Assembly: GCA_028285495.1 (NCBI GenBank) | Contig: JANQPB010000044.1 | Span: 310,001-374,000 of the forward strand | From: Acidimicrobiales bacterium | GTDB taxonomy: Bacteria > Actinomycetota > Acidimicrobiia > Acidimicrobiales > SZUA-35 | DNA length: 64,000 nucleotides | Direction of reading: 5' to 3' | Shown: positions 40,101-46,314 of the stretch, in pieces | Layout of the letters: the number at the start of each line of letters is the position of its first letter | Position numbering within the stretch: the first letter of the stretch is position 1 | Notes under the pieces: model-generated | Told to the model about the DNA's origin: nothing | The model's database searches: none | The model's input: only the letters and a program-made list of their open reading frames with translations | Made by a program: the position numbers and the translations under genes

Positions 40101-41024
40101 GTCGGTGCCGAGCAGGGTGACGCCGTGGCGGCGGCCGATCTCGTCGGCCCGACCGACCGTGGCGTTGACGACGGCGGGGTCGAGCCCGACGGTCGGCAGG
40201 TCGACGAAGGCGATCGTCACCATCCTGACCTCGCCGAGGGCGCCGGTGAAGGCGTCGGTCGCGGCCGCCAGCTCGGGTCCGACGAGGCGGATCACGCCGT
40301 CGATGTCCAACCCGGCCGCCGACCCAGCGGCGTCGCCGACGACGGCGGCGGCCGGGACCGAGGCGGGTGGCGGGGGTGCCTCGTCGCCCTTCGGGCCGAC
40401 GAGGAGCAACACGTCCGGATCGTCGGTGTCGACCCAGCCGGGCGGGATCGAACCGGCCGTCGCCGCCGAGACGAGCACCTCCCCCGGTTCGGCGTCACCC
40501 TCGAGCCGCAGGCACTCGTCGACCGTCGGGCCGTGCACCACCAGCTCGCGACGGTCGGTGCCGGCGAGGACCAGCTCGACCGGTCCGGTGGCCACCCCGA
40601 CGGTCATCGACAACTCGACGTCGATCCCGAGCTCGACCTCGGCGAGCAGCTCCTGGAGCCGGGTGGCGGCGGCCGCGGCCTGGATGGGGTGGTCGACGGC
40701 GCGTTCGGCATCGGCGCCGGCGGACTCGGCCGGTCCCTCGAACAGCACGAAGATGGCGTCGCCGCCGAACTTGAGCACGTCGCCGCCCCGGGCCAGGACC
40801 TCGTCGATCATCGGCTCGAAGCAGCGGTTGATCGTCCGGTTGAGGGTCTCGGCCGCGGCCCGGGGGCCGTCGTGGGCCAGGTGCTCGGCCAGGCGGGTGA
40901 AGCCGGAGATGTCGGCCGACACGACGGTGCCGATCACGGACCGGGCCCAGGGCAGCCCGGGTTCGGCGGCCCAGCGCAGGACCAACGCCGGCTTCAGGCT
41001 GGCCAGCAGCGCACCCTCGGACAT
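37173..41024 (-). CDS. Soluble-adenylyl-cyclase-like protein: two class III cyclase domains, NTPase module and TPR-like repeats
   Basis: The 1283-aa protein has the architecture of animal soluble adenylyl cyclase. Domain 1 (about residues 30-190) supplies both metal Asp (Asp38 in SADISGFT, Asp89) and Lys85 in LKFGGD. Domain 2 (about 265-440) supplies Asn379 and Arg383 in DPTNLAARLQGKA, with Thr372 seven residues before the Asn. Neither has a full set, so together they form one ATP site. Next is an ATPase module (FVGRDEELARLRGAL, GLVGESGVGASRL, LVAEDLHHAD), with Ala480 replacing the Walker A Lys, then helical TPR-like repeats to the end. It should make cAMP in response to a ligand. CACAGT eight bases before the ATG suggests a leaderless operon start. 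Confidence 0.88.
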   Translation of the reverse strand: MSEGALLASLKPALVLRWAAEPGLPWARSVIGTVVSADISGFTRLAEHLAHDGPRAAAETLNRTINRCFEPMIDEVLARGGDVLKFGGDAIFVLFEGPAESAGADAERAVDHPIQAAAAATRLQELLAEVELGIDVELSMTVGVATGPVELVLAGTDRRELVVHGPTVDECLRLEGDAEPGEVLVSAATAGSIPPGWVDTDDPDVLLLVGPKGDEAPPPPASVPAAAVVGDAAGSAAGLDIDGVIRLVGPELAAATDAFTGALGEVRMVTIAFVDLPTVGLDPAVVNATVGRADEIGRRHGVTLLGTDVTTGGTKLFLVAGAPTAGDADADALLGALTELVLAPDAPSMRAGVNRGLVYAGFLGSDRRRTFTVMGDPTNLAARLQGKAEPGTIAVSQPVLDGARGRYPTGELPPILVRGRLAPVTVHRLLGPAVELRTSEVDPEFVGRDEELARLRGALDEARRGRGAAIGLVGESGVGASRLIAEVAGDLPVGVLRLDLIRRLAGPAPYAAVAPALRALAAVDGDGEQATESLARWLERVAPDVVPWLPLVAPAFGLDADDTEATAAIDDEFRQARAIEELASALSSTLTGPTGLVAEDLHHADPASLALCQAIADRCPERPWLLLSSTRPDRPGIEGGETLTLGPLPIDAARTLVDELGDLPAARQQALAELSGGNPRFAIELVQADRSVRRGGAPGGSPTADLQSIESLVTGRIDRLGHEPRLLLRTAAVLGRRFSLPRLRAILAADGAGPDLIDGLTTFPNRLARLVDAAGEGWYTFRSGVVHQVAYGGLSTERRRHLHRLVADLLEREEADPGELAWHHEQAGNDHDCWTTSQRAAERARELGLMAEMARHLDRAVAAGERAGPAAVDEASITEAMIELFGALVAASEEAEAVAVGQRILDRLPPSVERARLAFRYAYVRAEHDGSFDTGIGWLERELDELDTAPDDDERRRAEARAWVAAGLASLHWRNAEPDEALAAADRAIAEANAAGQPGPEAPALLTRHVVLADRARPQREAAAEELIDVATAAGDTRVLISGHNNIGLDLQDGGRWDEAIRHYEQGMQLADRVGDDQRRRYLAVNRAVLLGDQGRWDEARPLLDELRRQASYGGGGAVVAWIELELGRLEVHAGRVEEGRRWLTSADARFAVAGSRTDHYEMALLWLAADLADGRSGDVLDGADRLQPIDDVPPRLLGRPALLRGYALLQQARPEEALVHLAAAAGETDGVYLFGHARALVGQAEAEEDLGRGRSARRTRAEAEAVLGRLGVEAMPMIPLPR

Positions 41025-41032
41025 GGTGGTCC

Positions 41033-41038
41033 ACTGTG
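41033..41038 (-). promoter_or_regulatory. -10-like element of the cyclase-caspase operon (CACAGT, 8 nt before ATG)
   Basis: On the minus strand CACAGT precedes the ATG at 41024 by eight bases. It resembles CACAAT before the threonine aldolase gene. A weak match; no -35 is evident. Confidence 0.3.
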
Positions 41039-41163
41039 CCCGAGCCCCGGGGCGGTCGCCAGCCTTCCGGCCGGTCGACGAGGCCCTGCGAAGCGGTCCG
41101 GGCCGTCGGCCGCGGCCGCCGCGCGATCAGCGGTGCGGTCGGTCGTGGCCGGTTCGGGTCGTC

Positions 41164-41169
41164 CATACT
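41164..41169 (+). promoter_or_regulatory. -10-like element of the DUF2071 gene (CATACT, 7 nt before GTG)
   Basis: CATACT followed by GGGGCCG and the GTG at 41177; same hexamer as before the haemoglobin gene. It fixes the start at 41177 rather than further upstream. Confidence 0.4.
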
Positions 41170-41176
41170 GGGGCCG

Positions 41177-41926
41177 GTGACCGCCGTCAACGACCCCCGT
41201 TACCCGGAGCACGCCCCGCACGTGATCCGTCGCCCGACGATGCGGATGGTGTGGGACCAGCTCACGATGCTGCACTGGCGCTATCCCGTCGAGGAGGTCC
41301 AGCGGCTGATCCCCGACCGTCTGCGGGTCGAGTCGTTCGACGGCTCGGCCTGGGTCGGGCTGATCCCGTTCCGGATGCGCATCGACCTGCCCTTCCTGCC
41401 GGCGATGCCCCGGATCCTCCACTTCCCCGAGACCAACGTGCGGACCTACGTCGTCGATCGTCGGGGCCGGCCCGGCGTGTGGTTCTTCTCGCTCGAGGCG
41501 TCGTCGCTCCCGGCGGTGGTCACGGCCCGCACCACCTACCGGGTTCCCTACTTCTGGGCCGACATGCACATCGAGCAGCCGGACGGCCCGGATGCCCGGT
41601 TCCGCTACCGGTCGCGGCGGCGGTGGCCGGGACCGCGGGGCGCCTCGTCGCTGGTCGACGTCGACGTCGGCGAGCTCATCGAGCCGGGCCGATCCGGTCC
41701 GCTCGACCGATTCCTGACCGCCCGGTGGGCGCTGTACGGCACCCTCGGCCCGCTCACGGTCCGGGCGGATATGTTCCACGAGCCGTGGCCGCTGCACCGC
41801 GGCGAGGCGCGGGGGTGGGACGACGAGCTGGTGGCCGCAGCCGGGCTCCGTCAGCCGACCGGTGAGCCCGTCGTGCACGTCTCCCCCGGCGTGCACGTGC
41901 GCTGCGGCTGGCCGGCCCGGGCCTGA
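41177..41926 (+). CDS. DUF2071 / YqjF-like protein
   Basis: The 249-aa product matches the DUF2071 (YqjF) family: MVWDQLTMLHWRYPVEEVQRL, VGLIPFRMRIDLPF, FPETNVRTYVVDRRGRPGVW, FFSLEASSLPAVVTAR and YRVPYFWADM are the family blocks in order. The fold is related to acetoacetate decarboxylase; function is unknown. The GTG start is supported by the leaderless spacing. It converges with the anti-sigma gene across a small tandem repeat. Confidence 0.88.
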   Translation: MTAVNDPRYPEHAPHVIRRPTMRMVWDQLTMLHWRYPVEEVQRLIPDRLRVESFDGSAWVGLIPFRMRIDLPFLPAMPRILHFPETNVRTYVVDRRGRPGVWFFSLEASSLPAVVTARTTYRVPYFWADMHIEQPDGPDARFRYRSRRRWPGPRGASSLVDVDVGELIEPGRSGPLDRFLTARWALYGTLGPLTVRADMFHEPWPLHRGEARGWDDELVAAAGLRQPTGEPVVHVSPGVHVRCGWPARA

Positions 41927-41940
41927 TCGGGCGACGGCAC

Positions 41941-42007
41941 GACCCGGCCGTCGCCGCCGGCCGGCCAACCGCCCGACCCGGCCGTCGCCGCCGGCCGGCC
42001 AACCGCC
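41941..42007 (+). repeat. Perfect tandem duplication, 34-bp period, between convergent genes
   Basis: The 33 bases from 41941 are repeated exactly from 41975, separated by one C. Each copy contains GCCGCCGGCCGGC, which can form a small hairpin. The exact identity of the copies points to a recent duplication in non-coding DNA; transcription termination on both strands is possible. Confidence 0.8.
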
Positions 42008-42021
42008 AGACGGAGAATCGA

Positions 42022-43839
42022 TCAGTCGCCCTCGACGAAGAAGCGCCAGACGCCGTCGGCGTCGATGCCGGTCCGGTAGCCGCCGTAGCCGCCGATGGCT
42101 CGACAGCCATCGGCGGCGAGCGCCGGATCGTAGCCGAGCGCGGTGAGCACCCGGCGCTGTGCCGGCGTGTAGTCGCAGCTCGTCTCGAGGTGGAGCGCCG
42201 GCCACACGGACAGCGTCGGGTCGGCCTCGGCGTCGATCCCGAAGGGCTGGCGCAGCAGCACCCGCAGGAACCACATGGGCGAGCGGCCGTCGCGCTCCTG
42301 CTCCTGCCAGAACGGCACCACCTCGCCGCCGCCGAAGCTGGCCACGAACCCGTCGGCCGCCAGCTCGGCCAGGGCCTCCCAGTCACAGGTGGCGGCCGCC
42401 TCGTCGACCGCCAGCAGCGTGGCGGCCACCGCCGGGGCGACGCCATCACCGAGCAACGTCTCGCCCGACAGCGGCCTCAGGTCGACCCGCCCGGAGCAGC
42501 GGGCGGGGGCCGGAACCGGATCGGGCAGGTCACCGAAGGAGAGGATGCTGCTGCGCAGACCCCGGTCCCAGGAGACGACGGCGAGTCGACGGCCGTCCGC
42601 ATCGAAGGCCAGACCGGTGGTGGCGCCGTTGACGAAGCGCTGGTGGTCGCCGGTCCAGGGCGACCACAGGATCACCGAGTCGTCAGCGCCGAGGGCGACC
42701 GCCTGCCCGTCCGGCGACCAGACGGCCCGGCTGACCGCGACGTCGGCCACATCGGTCGGGGGCGTGCGGACGGCGCCGTCGGTCGCCGGCTCGCCGGCGT
42801 CGTCGAGCTCGACCACGGTGACGGTGCCCGAGTCGAGCACGATGCCGTGTCGGCCGTCCGGGGCGGCCCGGAGCCCCGAGCGGTCGGCGTCGAACGGGTC
42901 GGGCTCGCCCGCCGGCAGCTGCTCGACGTTGGTGATGGTGCCGTCGGCCGACAGCACGCCGCGGCTGACGGTGCCAGCGACGCCGTCACACCGGTCGAGC
43001 CAGTAGACGGGCCGGGTGGCCACCGCGGCCGGTGCGTCGTCGAAGGGGGCGATCGCCAGCTCGAGGCCGCCCGTCTCCACGATCGCCGGCGCCCCGTTCG
43101 CCTCGGCTTCGATCGTCGGTCGGCGCTCGCCGGTGGCCAGGCTCTGGGTATACAGCATCAGGTGCTCGGCGCCCTCGCAGCCCGATGACGGGCCGGGGGC
43201 GTCGTCGACGACGAGCACGGCCGAGCCGTCCGGGCTGAACCCGACCGCCTCGCCTGGGCCGATGCTGCGGACGGTGGCGTCGCCGTCGAAGTAGCCGACC
43301 GGGCCCGAGCCGGGTTCGACCGGGGCCGCCTCTGTCGTCGTCGTCGAGGTCGAGGTCGTCGTCGACGAGGCCGGGACCTCGGTCGTGGTCGTCGAGTCGA
43401 CGGTGCTCGCGGTCGAGGGCGCGGTGGAGACGGTGGTGGTCGGCTCCGGGGTGGCGGACTCGACCACCGAGGCCGGCCGGGCCCGGTCGACGAGGGCGGC
43501 GGCGCCGAGGGCGACCACCAGCGCCGCTGCGGCGGCGGCCAGCCAGCGGCCGGGCGAGCGGGGCCGGGTCCGGTTCGGGCGACGGCCGACCAGCTCGAGC
43601 GGCGAGGTCGCCGGGTCGAGCAGGTCGACGCCAGCCTCGTCGGCGCCGTCGGCGGCGGCATGGTCGGCGCCGCCGAGGGGACCGTCGAGTCGCTGACCGA
43701 CACCGAGCTTGGCCTCGAGGTCGTTCCAGAAGCCCGCCCGGTGGCCGGGGACCGGGTCGTTGGCGAATCGCCTGGTCAGCTCGGGGTCGCGGTACTCGGC
43801 CACGGGCGAGGGGTCGTCCGGCACGAGCTCGTCGGTCAT
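42022..43839 (-). CDS. Membrane-anchored anti-sigma-like protein with extracytoplasmic propeller domain
   Basis: The 605-aa protein has a cytoplasmic N-terminus (residues 1-95, including LTRRFANDPVPGHRAGFWNDLEAKL), one transmembrane helix (WLAAAAAALVVALGAAALV, about 98-116), a Thr/Ser-rich stalk and an outer part with WD40/TolB-like propeller motifs (VGFSPDGSAVLVVDD, AVWSPDGQAVALGADDSVILW) and a C-terminal domain with several cysteines. Its ATG overlaps the stop of the ECF sigma gene (ATGA). Gene order and topology suggest that it holds the sigma factor and senses an envelope signal. A classical zinc-binding HxxxCxxC motif is not visible in the N-terminus, so the anti-sigma role is an inference. 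Confidence 0.75.
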   Translation of the reverse strand: MTDELVPDDPSPVAEYRDPELTRRFANDPVPGHRAGFWNDLEAKLGVGQRLDGPLGGADHAAADGADEAGVDLLDPATSPLELVGRRPNRTRPRSPGRWLAAAAAALVVALGAAALVDRARPASVVESATPEPTTTVSTAPSTASTVDSTTTTEVPASSTTTSTSTTTTEAAPVEPGSGPVGYFDGDATVRSIGPGEAVGFSPDGSAVLVVDDAPGPSSGCEGAEHLMLYTQSLATGERRPTIEAEANGAPAIVETGGLELAIAPFDDAPAAVATRPVYWLDRCDGVAGTVSRGVLSADGTITNVEQLPAGEPDPFDADRSGLRAAPDGRHGIVLDSGTVTVVELDDAGEPATDGAVRTPPTDVADVAVSRAVWSPDGQAVALGADDSVILWSPWTGDHQRFVNGATTGLAFDADGRRLAVVSWDRGLRSSILSFGDLPDPVPAPARCSGRVDLRPLSGETLLGDGVAPAVAATLLAVDEAAATCDWEALAELAADGFVASFGGGEVVPFWQEQERDGRSPMWFLRVLLRQPFGIDAEADPTLSVWPALHLETSCDYTPAQRRVLTALGYDPALAADGCRAIGGYGGYRTGIDADGVWRFFVEGD

Positions 43840-44396
43840 CGGGTCTCCTCCCCGTCGGGCCGGCGGAGTCGATCGCGCAGCTGAGCGCGGGCCCGGTTGA
43901 GGCGGCTGGCCAAGGTACCGCGCTCGACGCCCAACGCCTCGGCCGCCTCGGCGTAGGACAGGCCCTCGCCATCGACCAGCACGACGGCGGCCCGGAAGTC
44001 AGGGCTGAGGGTGGCCAGCGCGTCCTGGAGCTGGGTGCCGAGGGCGAGCCGATCCTCCATCGAGGTCGGGGCGACCGGCTCGGGGACGGCATCGAGCGGC
44101 ACCTCGGCCGTCCGCCCGACCTTGCGCAGGTGGTCGTAGGCGGCGTTGACCACGATCCGGTGCAGCCAGGTGCCGAAGTCGGCGTCGGCCCGGAACCCCG
44201 GCAGGGCCCGGTGGGCCTTCAGGTAGGCGACCTGGAGCACGTCGTCCATCACCGACTCCGAGCCGACCAGGCGGTAGGCGACCGCCCGCATCCGGTCGTC
44301 GTGCTCGCGCAGGAGCTTGGCGAAGGCATCGACGTCACCGTCGACCGCCTGCCGGACGAGGGACGGGTCGGTCACGTCGACCATCATGGCCGCCAT
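43836..44396 (-). CDS. ECF-family RNA polymerase sigma factor
   Basis: The 186-aa protein contains region 2 (HDDRMRAVAYRLVGSESVMDDVLQVAYLKAHRALPGF with FGTWLHRIVVNAAYDHLRK, shown in parts) and region 4 (LSPDFRAAVVLVDGEGLSYAEAA, GVERGTLASRLNRARAQLR). It directs transcription of a small regulon including probably itself. Starts at 44396, 44387 or 44384 cannot be separated by sequence. It is coupled by a 4-bp overlap to the membrane protein downstream, the usual sigma/anti-sigma pair. A GGAA/CGTC-type promoter lies about 50 bp upstream. Confidence 0.92.
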   Translation of the reverse strand: MAAMMVDVTDPSLVRQAVDGDVDAFAKLLREHDDRMRAVAYRLVGSESVMDDVLQVAYLKAHRALPGFRADADFGTWLHRIVVNAAYDHLRKVGRTAEVPLDAVPEPVAPTSMEDRLALGTQLQDALATLSPDFRAAVVLVDGEGLSYAEAAEALGVERGTLASRLNRARAQLRDRLRRPDGEETR

Positions 44397-44438
44397 CGAC
44401 GCTCGCCGTGGTTCGGGCCGCTCGGTCCCACATCTCCT

Positions 44439-44466
44439 TTGACGAGGGCGATGGCCGAAAACTTCC
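44439..44466 (-). promoter_or_regulatory. ECF-type promoter (GGAAGT-16-CGTCAA) upstream of the sigma gene
   Basis: Minus strand: GGAAGT (44466-44461), 16-bp spacer, CGTCAA (44444-44439). GGAAC-N16/17-CGTC is the common pattern for ECF sigma factors, so autoregulation is likely. A 13-bp palindrome CCGAGATTCTCGG (44474-44486) lies just upstream of the -35 and may be a binding site. Confidence 0.5.
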
Positions 44467-44528
44467 GCGCCACCCGAGATTCTCGGAGGCCGCGGCCATC
44501 GGCGACCTCGGCGGTCGGGCCGGGGGCC

Positions 44529-45377
44529 TCAGGTGCGCTTGCGGGCCTGCAGCGTGAACATCAGCGGGATCGAGTGGCGAAGCGACTCGGGGAGCCGATA
44601 CCAGCCCTCGCGGTCGGGGACCGGCTCCATCCATGGCAGGAACGGCCAGGCGAGCTCTCGGTGCTCCTCGAGCCGGTCGATGATCAGCCCGGCGTCGATC
44701 AGGGCCTGCACGATGGCCCCCATGTTGTGGGCCCACTCGAACGACTCCGGTGATTCGACCGTGCCGGACCCGACGTAGCTGGCCGAGTCCTCGAAGCGCA
44801 TGGCCGGACGGCCCTCGAAGTAGGGGTAGTCGATGCGGAGGTGCTCGGGGGTGGCGTCGTCGGCGAAGACCAGCGCCATCGGGTGGCCCTCGGTCATGTG
44901 GAAGCGACCACCAGGCCGCAGCATCTCGGCCACGACGGAGGCCCAGGCCTGGATGTCGGGCAGCCAGGGGATGGCCCCGACGCCGGTGTAGACGAGGTCG
45001 AACGTGCGCTCGATGAGGGTGGGGGCCCGGTAGACGTCGCCCAGGATGAACTCGGCCTCGGCCCCGCACCGCTCGGTCAGGTCGGTGGCCACGTCGATCG
45101 CAGCCTCCGAGAAGTCGAGGCCGGTCACCGACGCCCCGAGCCGGGCAAGCGAGATCGTGTCGGTGCCGATGTGGCACTGGAGGTGCAGGACGTCCTGACC
45201 CGTGAGGTCGCCGAGGTAGCGGCGATCGAAGTCGACGACGTCGGACAGGGCCGTCTGGTCGGCGACCAGCCGATCCAGGCGGTAGCCGTCCGGTCCGACA
45301 TGGACCGGGACCCGGCTGTTCCAGTTGGCCCGGTTGGCGGTCAGCGCCGCCCGTACCTCCGATCCGAATTGATCCAT
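44529..45377 (-). CDS. Class I SAM-dependent methyltransferase
   Basis: The 282-aa product has motif I as VLHLQCHIGTDTISLARLGA (C and H replace the usual Gly pair, as in a known methyltransferase subgroup), VTGLDFSEAAIDVA, FILGDVYRAP, FDLVYTGVGAIPWLPD and LRPGGRFHMTEGHP. It resembles the actinobacterial group annotated as class I methyltransferases acting on small molecules. TAGTGT six bases before the ATG marks a leaderless start. Confidence 0.88.
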   Translation of the reverse strand: MDQFGSEVRAALTANRANWNSRVPVHVGPDGYRLDRLVADQTALSDVVDFDRRYLGDLTGQDVLHLQCHIGTDTISLARLGASVTGLDFSEAAIDVATDLTERCGAEAEFILGDVYRAPTLIERTFDLVYTGVGAIPWLPDIQAWASVVAEMLRPGGRFHMTEGHPMALVFADDATPEHLRIDYPYFEGRPAMRFEDSASYVGSGTVESPESFEWAHNMGAIVQALIDAGLIIDRLEEHRELAWPFLPWMEPVPDREGWYRLPESLRHSIPLMFTLQARKRT

Positions 45378-45383
45378 CCGAAA

Positions 45384-45389
45384 ACACTA
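45384..45389 (-). promoter_or_regulatory. -10 element of the methyltransferase gene (TAGTGT, 6 nt before ATG)
   Basis: On the minus strand TAGTGT is followed by TTTCGG and the ATG at 45377, the leaderless pattern. Confidence 0.45.
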
Positions 45390-45619
45390 CCGAGTCCGCC
45401 GATGGCCTCGGAGGACATTCGAGTCGACGGATCGAGATGGTGGGCTCGACGACCATCGTTGTCGCGGCCCGACGGCTACGCTGTTGCCTCGCTCGGTGCT
45501 GAGAACCGCCGCCAGATCACCGCGCCGGGGCCGCCGGCACCGGTGGCGGCGTCGGCGATCGATCAGTCGCGGCCGCCGACGGCCCGGTGTGCGCCTAGCG
45601 ACAGCAGGCCCGGTGGACC

Positions 45620-45625
45620 TAGGGT
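45620..45625 (+). promoter_or_regulatory. -10 element of the second ECF sigma gene (TAGGGT, 7 nt before GTG)
   Basis: TAGGGT precedes the GTG at 45633 by seven bases. In-frame GTGs at 45624 and 45627 fall inside or next to the hexamer, so 45633 is the more likely start. Confidence 0.45.
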
Positions 45626-45632
45626 GGTGACA

Positions 45633-46310
45633 GTGTCTTGGCGATCGATCGACGGGGAGCGCCCGACCGGACCCCGGTCGAGCCTGGACGCCCTCGTGGC
45701 CCAGCTCGCCAAGGGATCACCGAAGGCCGAGGCCCGGCTGATCGCCCTCTACGCCAACGGCGACGACGCCGAGGCCGACCGTGTCCTCAACCTGCTGGCC
45801 CTGTCGGCCGCCGAGGGCTCCCCGTACGCGCTCGAGCTGCTGCTGGGGCTGGTCACCGACTACCGCCTGGCCACGCCGGCGATCGCCCGCCACGTGCGCG
45901 ATGCGGTGCTGGCCGAGGAGGTCGAGCAGGAGGTGCTGATCGCCGTCGCCCGCTCGATCCACCGCTACCGGGGCGACTCGAAGTTCACGACCTGGCTGTG
46001 GTCGCTCGCCCGCAACACCGCAGTGTCGGAGCTGCGGCGCCAGCGGTCGTCAACGGAGCTCGACGACGAGGCCGGCGACTGGACCCAACGCCGGGTCAGC
46101 TCGCTGGTGGCCGAGCGGAACCTGGTCAGGGAGGCGGTCTACTCGCTCCCACCGGTCTTCCGCGAGACCGTGCTGCTGCGAGACGTCGAGCGCCTCAGCT
46201 ACTCGGAGATCGCCGAGCGCCAGGGGCTGGCCATCAACACCGTTCGGTCGCGCCTCAGCCGCGGTCGAGCCCTCCTGGCGGCCCGGCTGCCCGAGCTGCC
46301 GTCGACCTGA
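45633..46310 (+). CDS. ECF-like RNA polymerase sigma factor, coupled to a Ser/Thr kinase
   Basis: The 225-aa protein has an N-terminal extension of about 75 residues, then region 2 (VEQEVLIAVARSIHRYRGDS, KFTTWLWSLARNTAVSELRR) and region 4 (YSLPPVFRETVLLRDVERL, SYSEIAERQGLAINTVRSRL). Only 4 bp separate its stop from the kinase start, so the two are one operon. Such pairs, where a kinase replaces an anti-sigma factor, are known for ECF groups whose activity needs phosphorylation. Start choice between 45624, 45627 and 45633 rests on the leaderless spacing. Confidence 0.88.
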   Translation: MSWRSIDGERPTGPRSSLDALVAQLAKGSPKAEARLIALYANGDDAEADRVLNLLALSAAEGSPYALELLLGLVTDYRLATPAIARHVRDAVLAEEVEQEVLIAVARSIHRYRGDSKFTTWLWSLARNTAVSELRRQRSSTELDDEAGDWTQRRVSSLVAERNLVREAVYSLPPVFRETVLLRDVERLSYSEIAERQGLAINTVRSRLSRGRALLAARLPELPST

Positions 46311-46314
46311 GGCC

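Noticed and set aside
35817..41180. 1787-codon open frame on the plus strand
   Set aside because: It is antisense to the caspase and cyclase genes. In very GC-rich DNA the opposite strand of a real gene is often open; its protein is Gly/Arg/Gln/Val-rich without any domain, while the minus strand encodes recognised motifs in order.
41941..42007. Direct repeats considered as a CRISPR fragment
   Set aside because: Copies are adjacent with one base between them instead of 25-40-nt spacers, and no cas gene is present.
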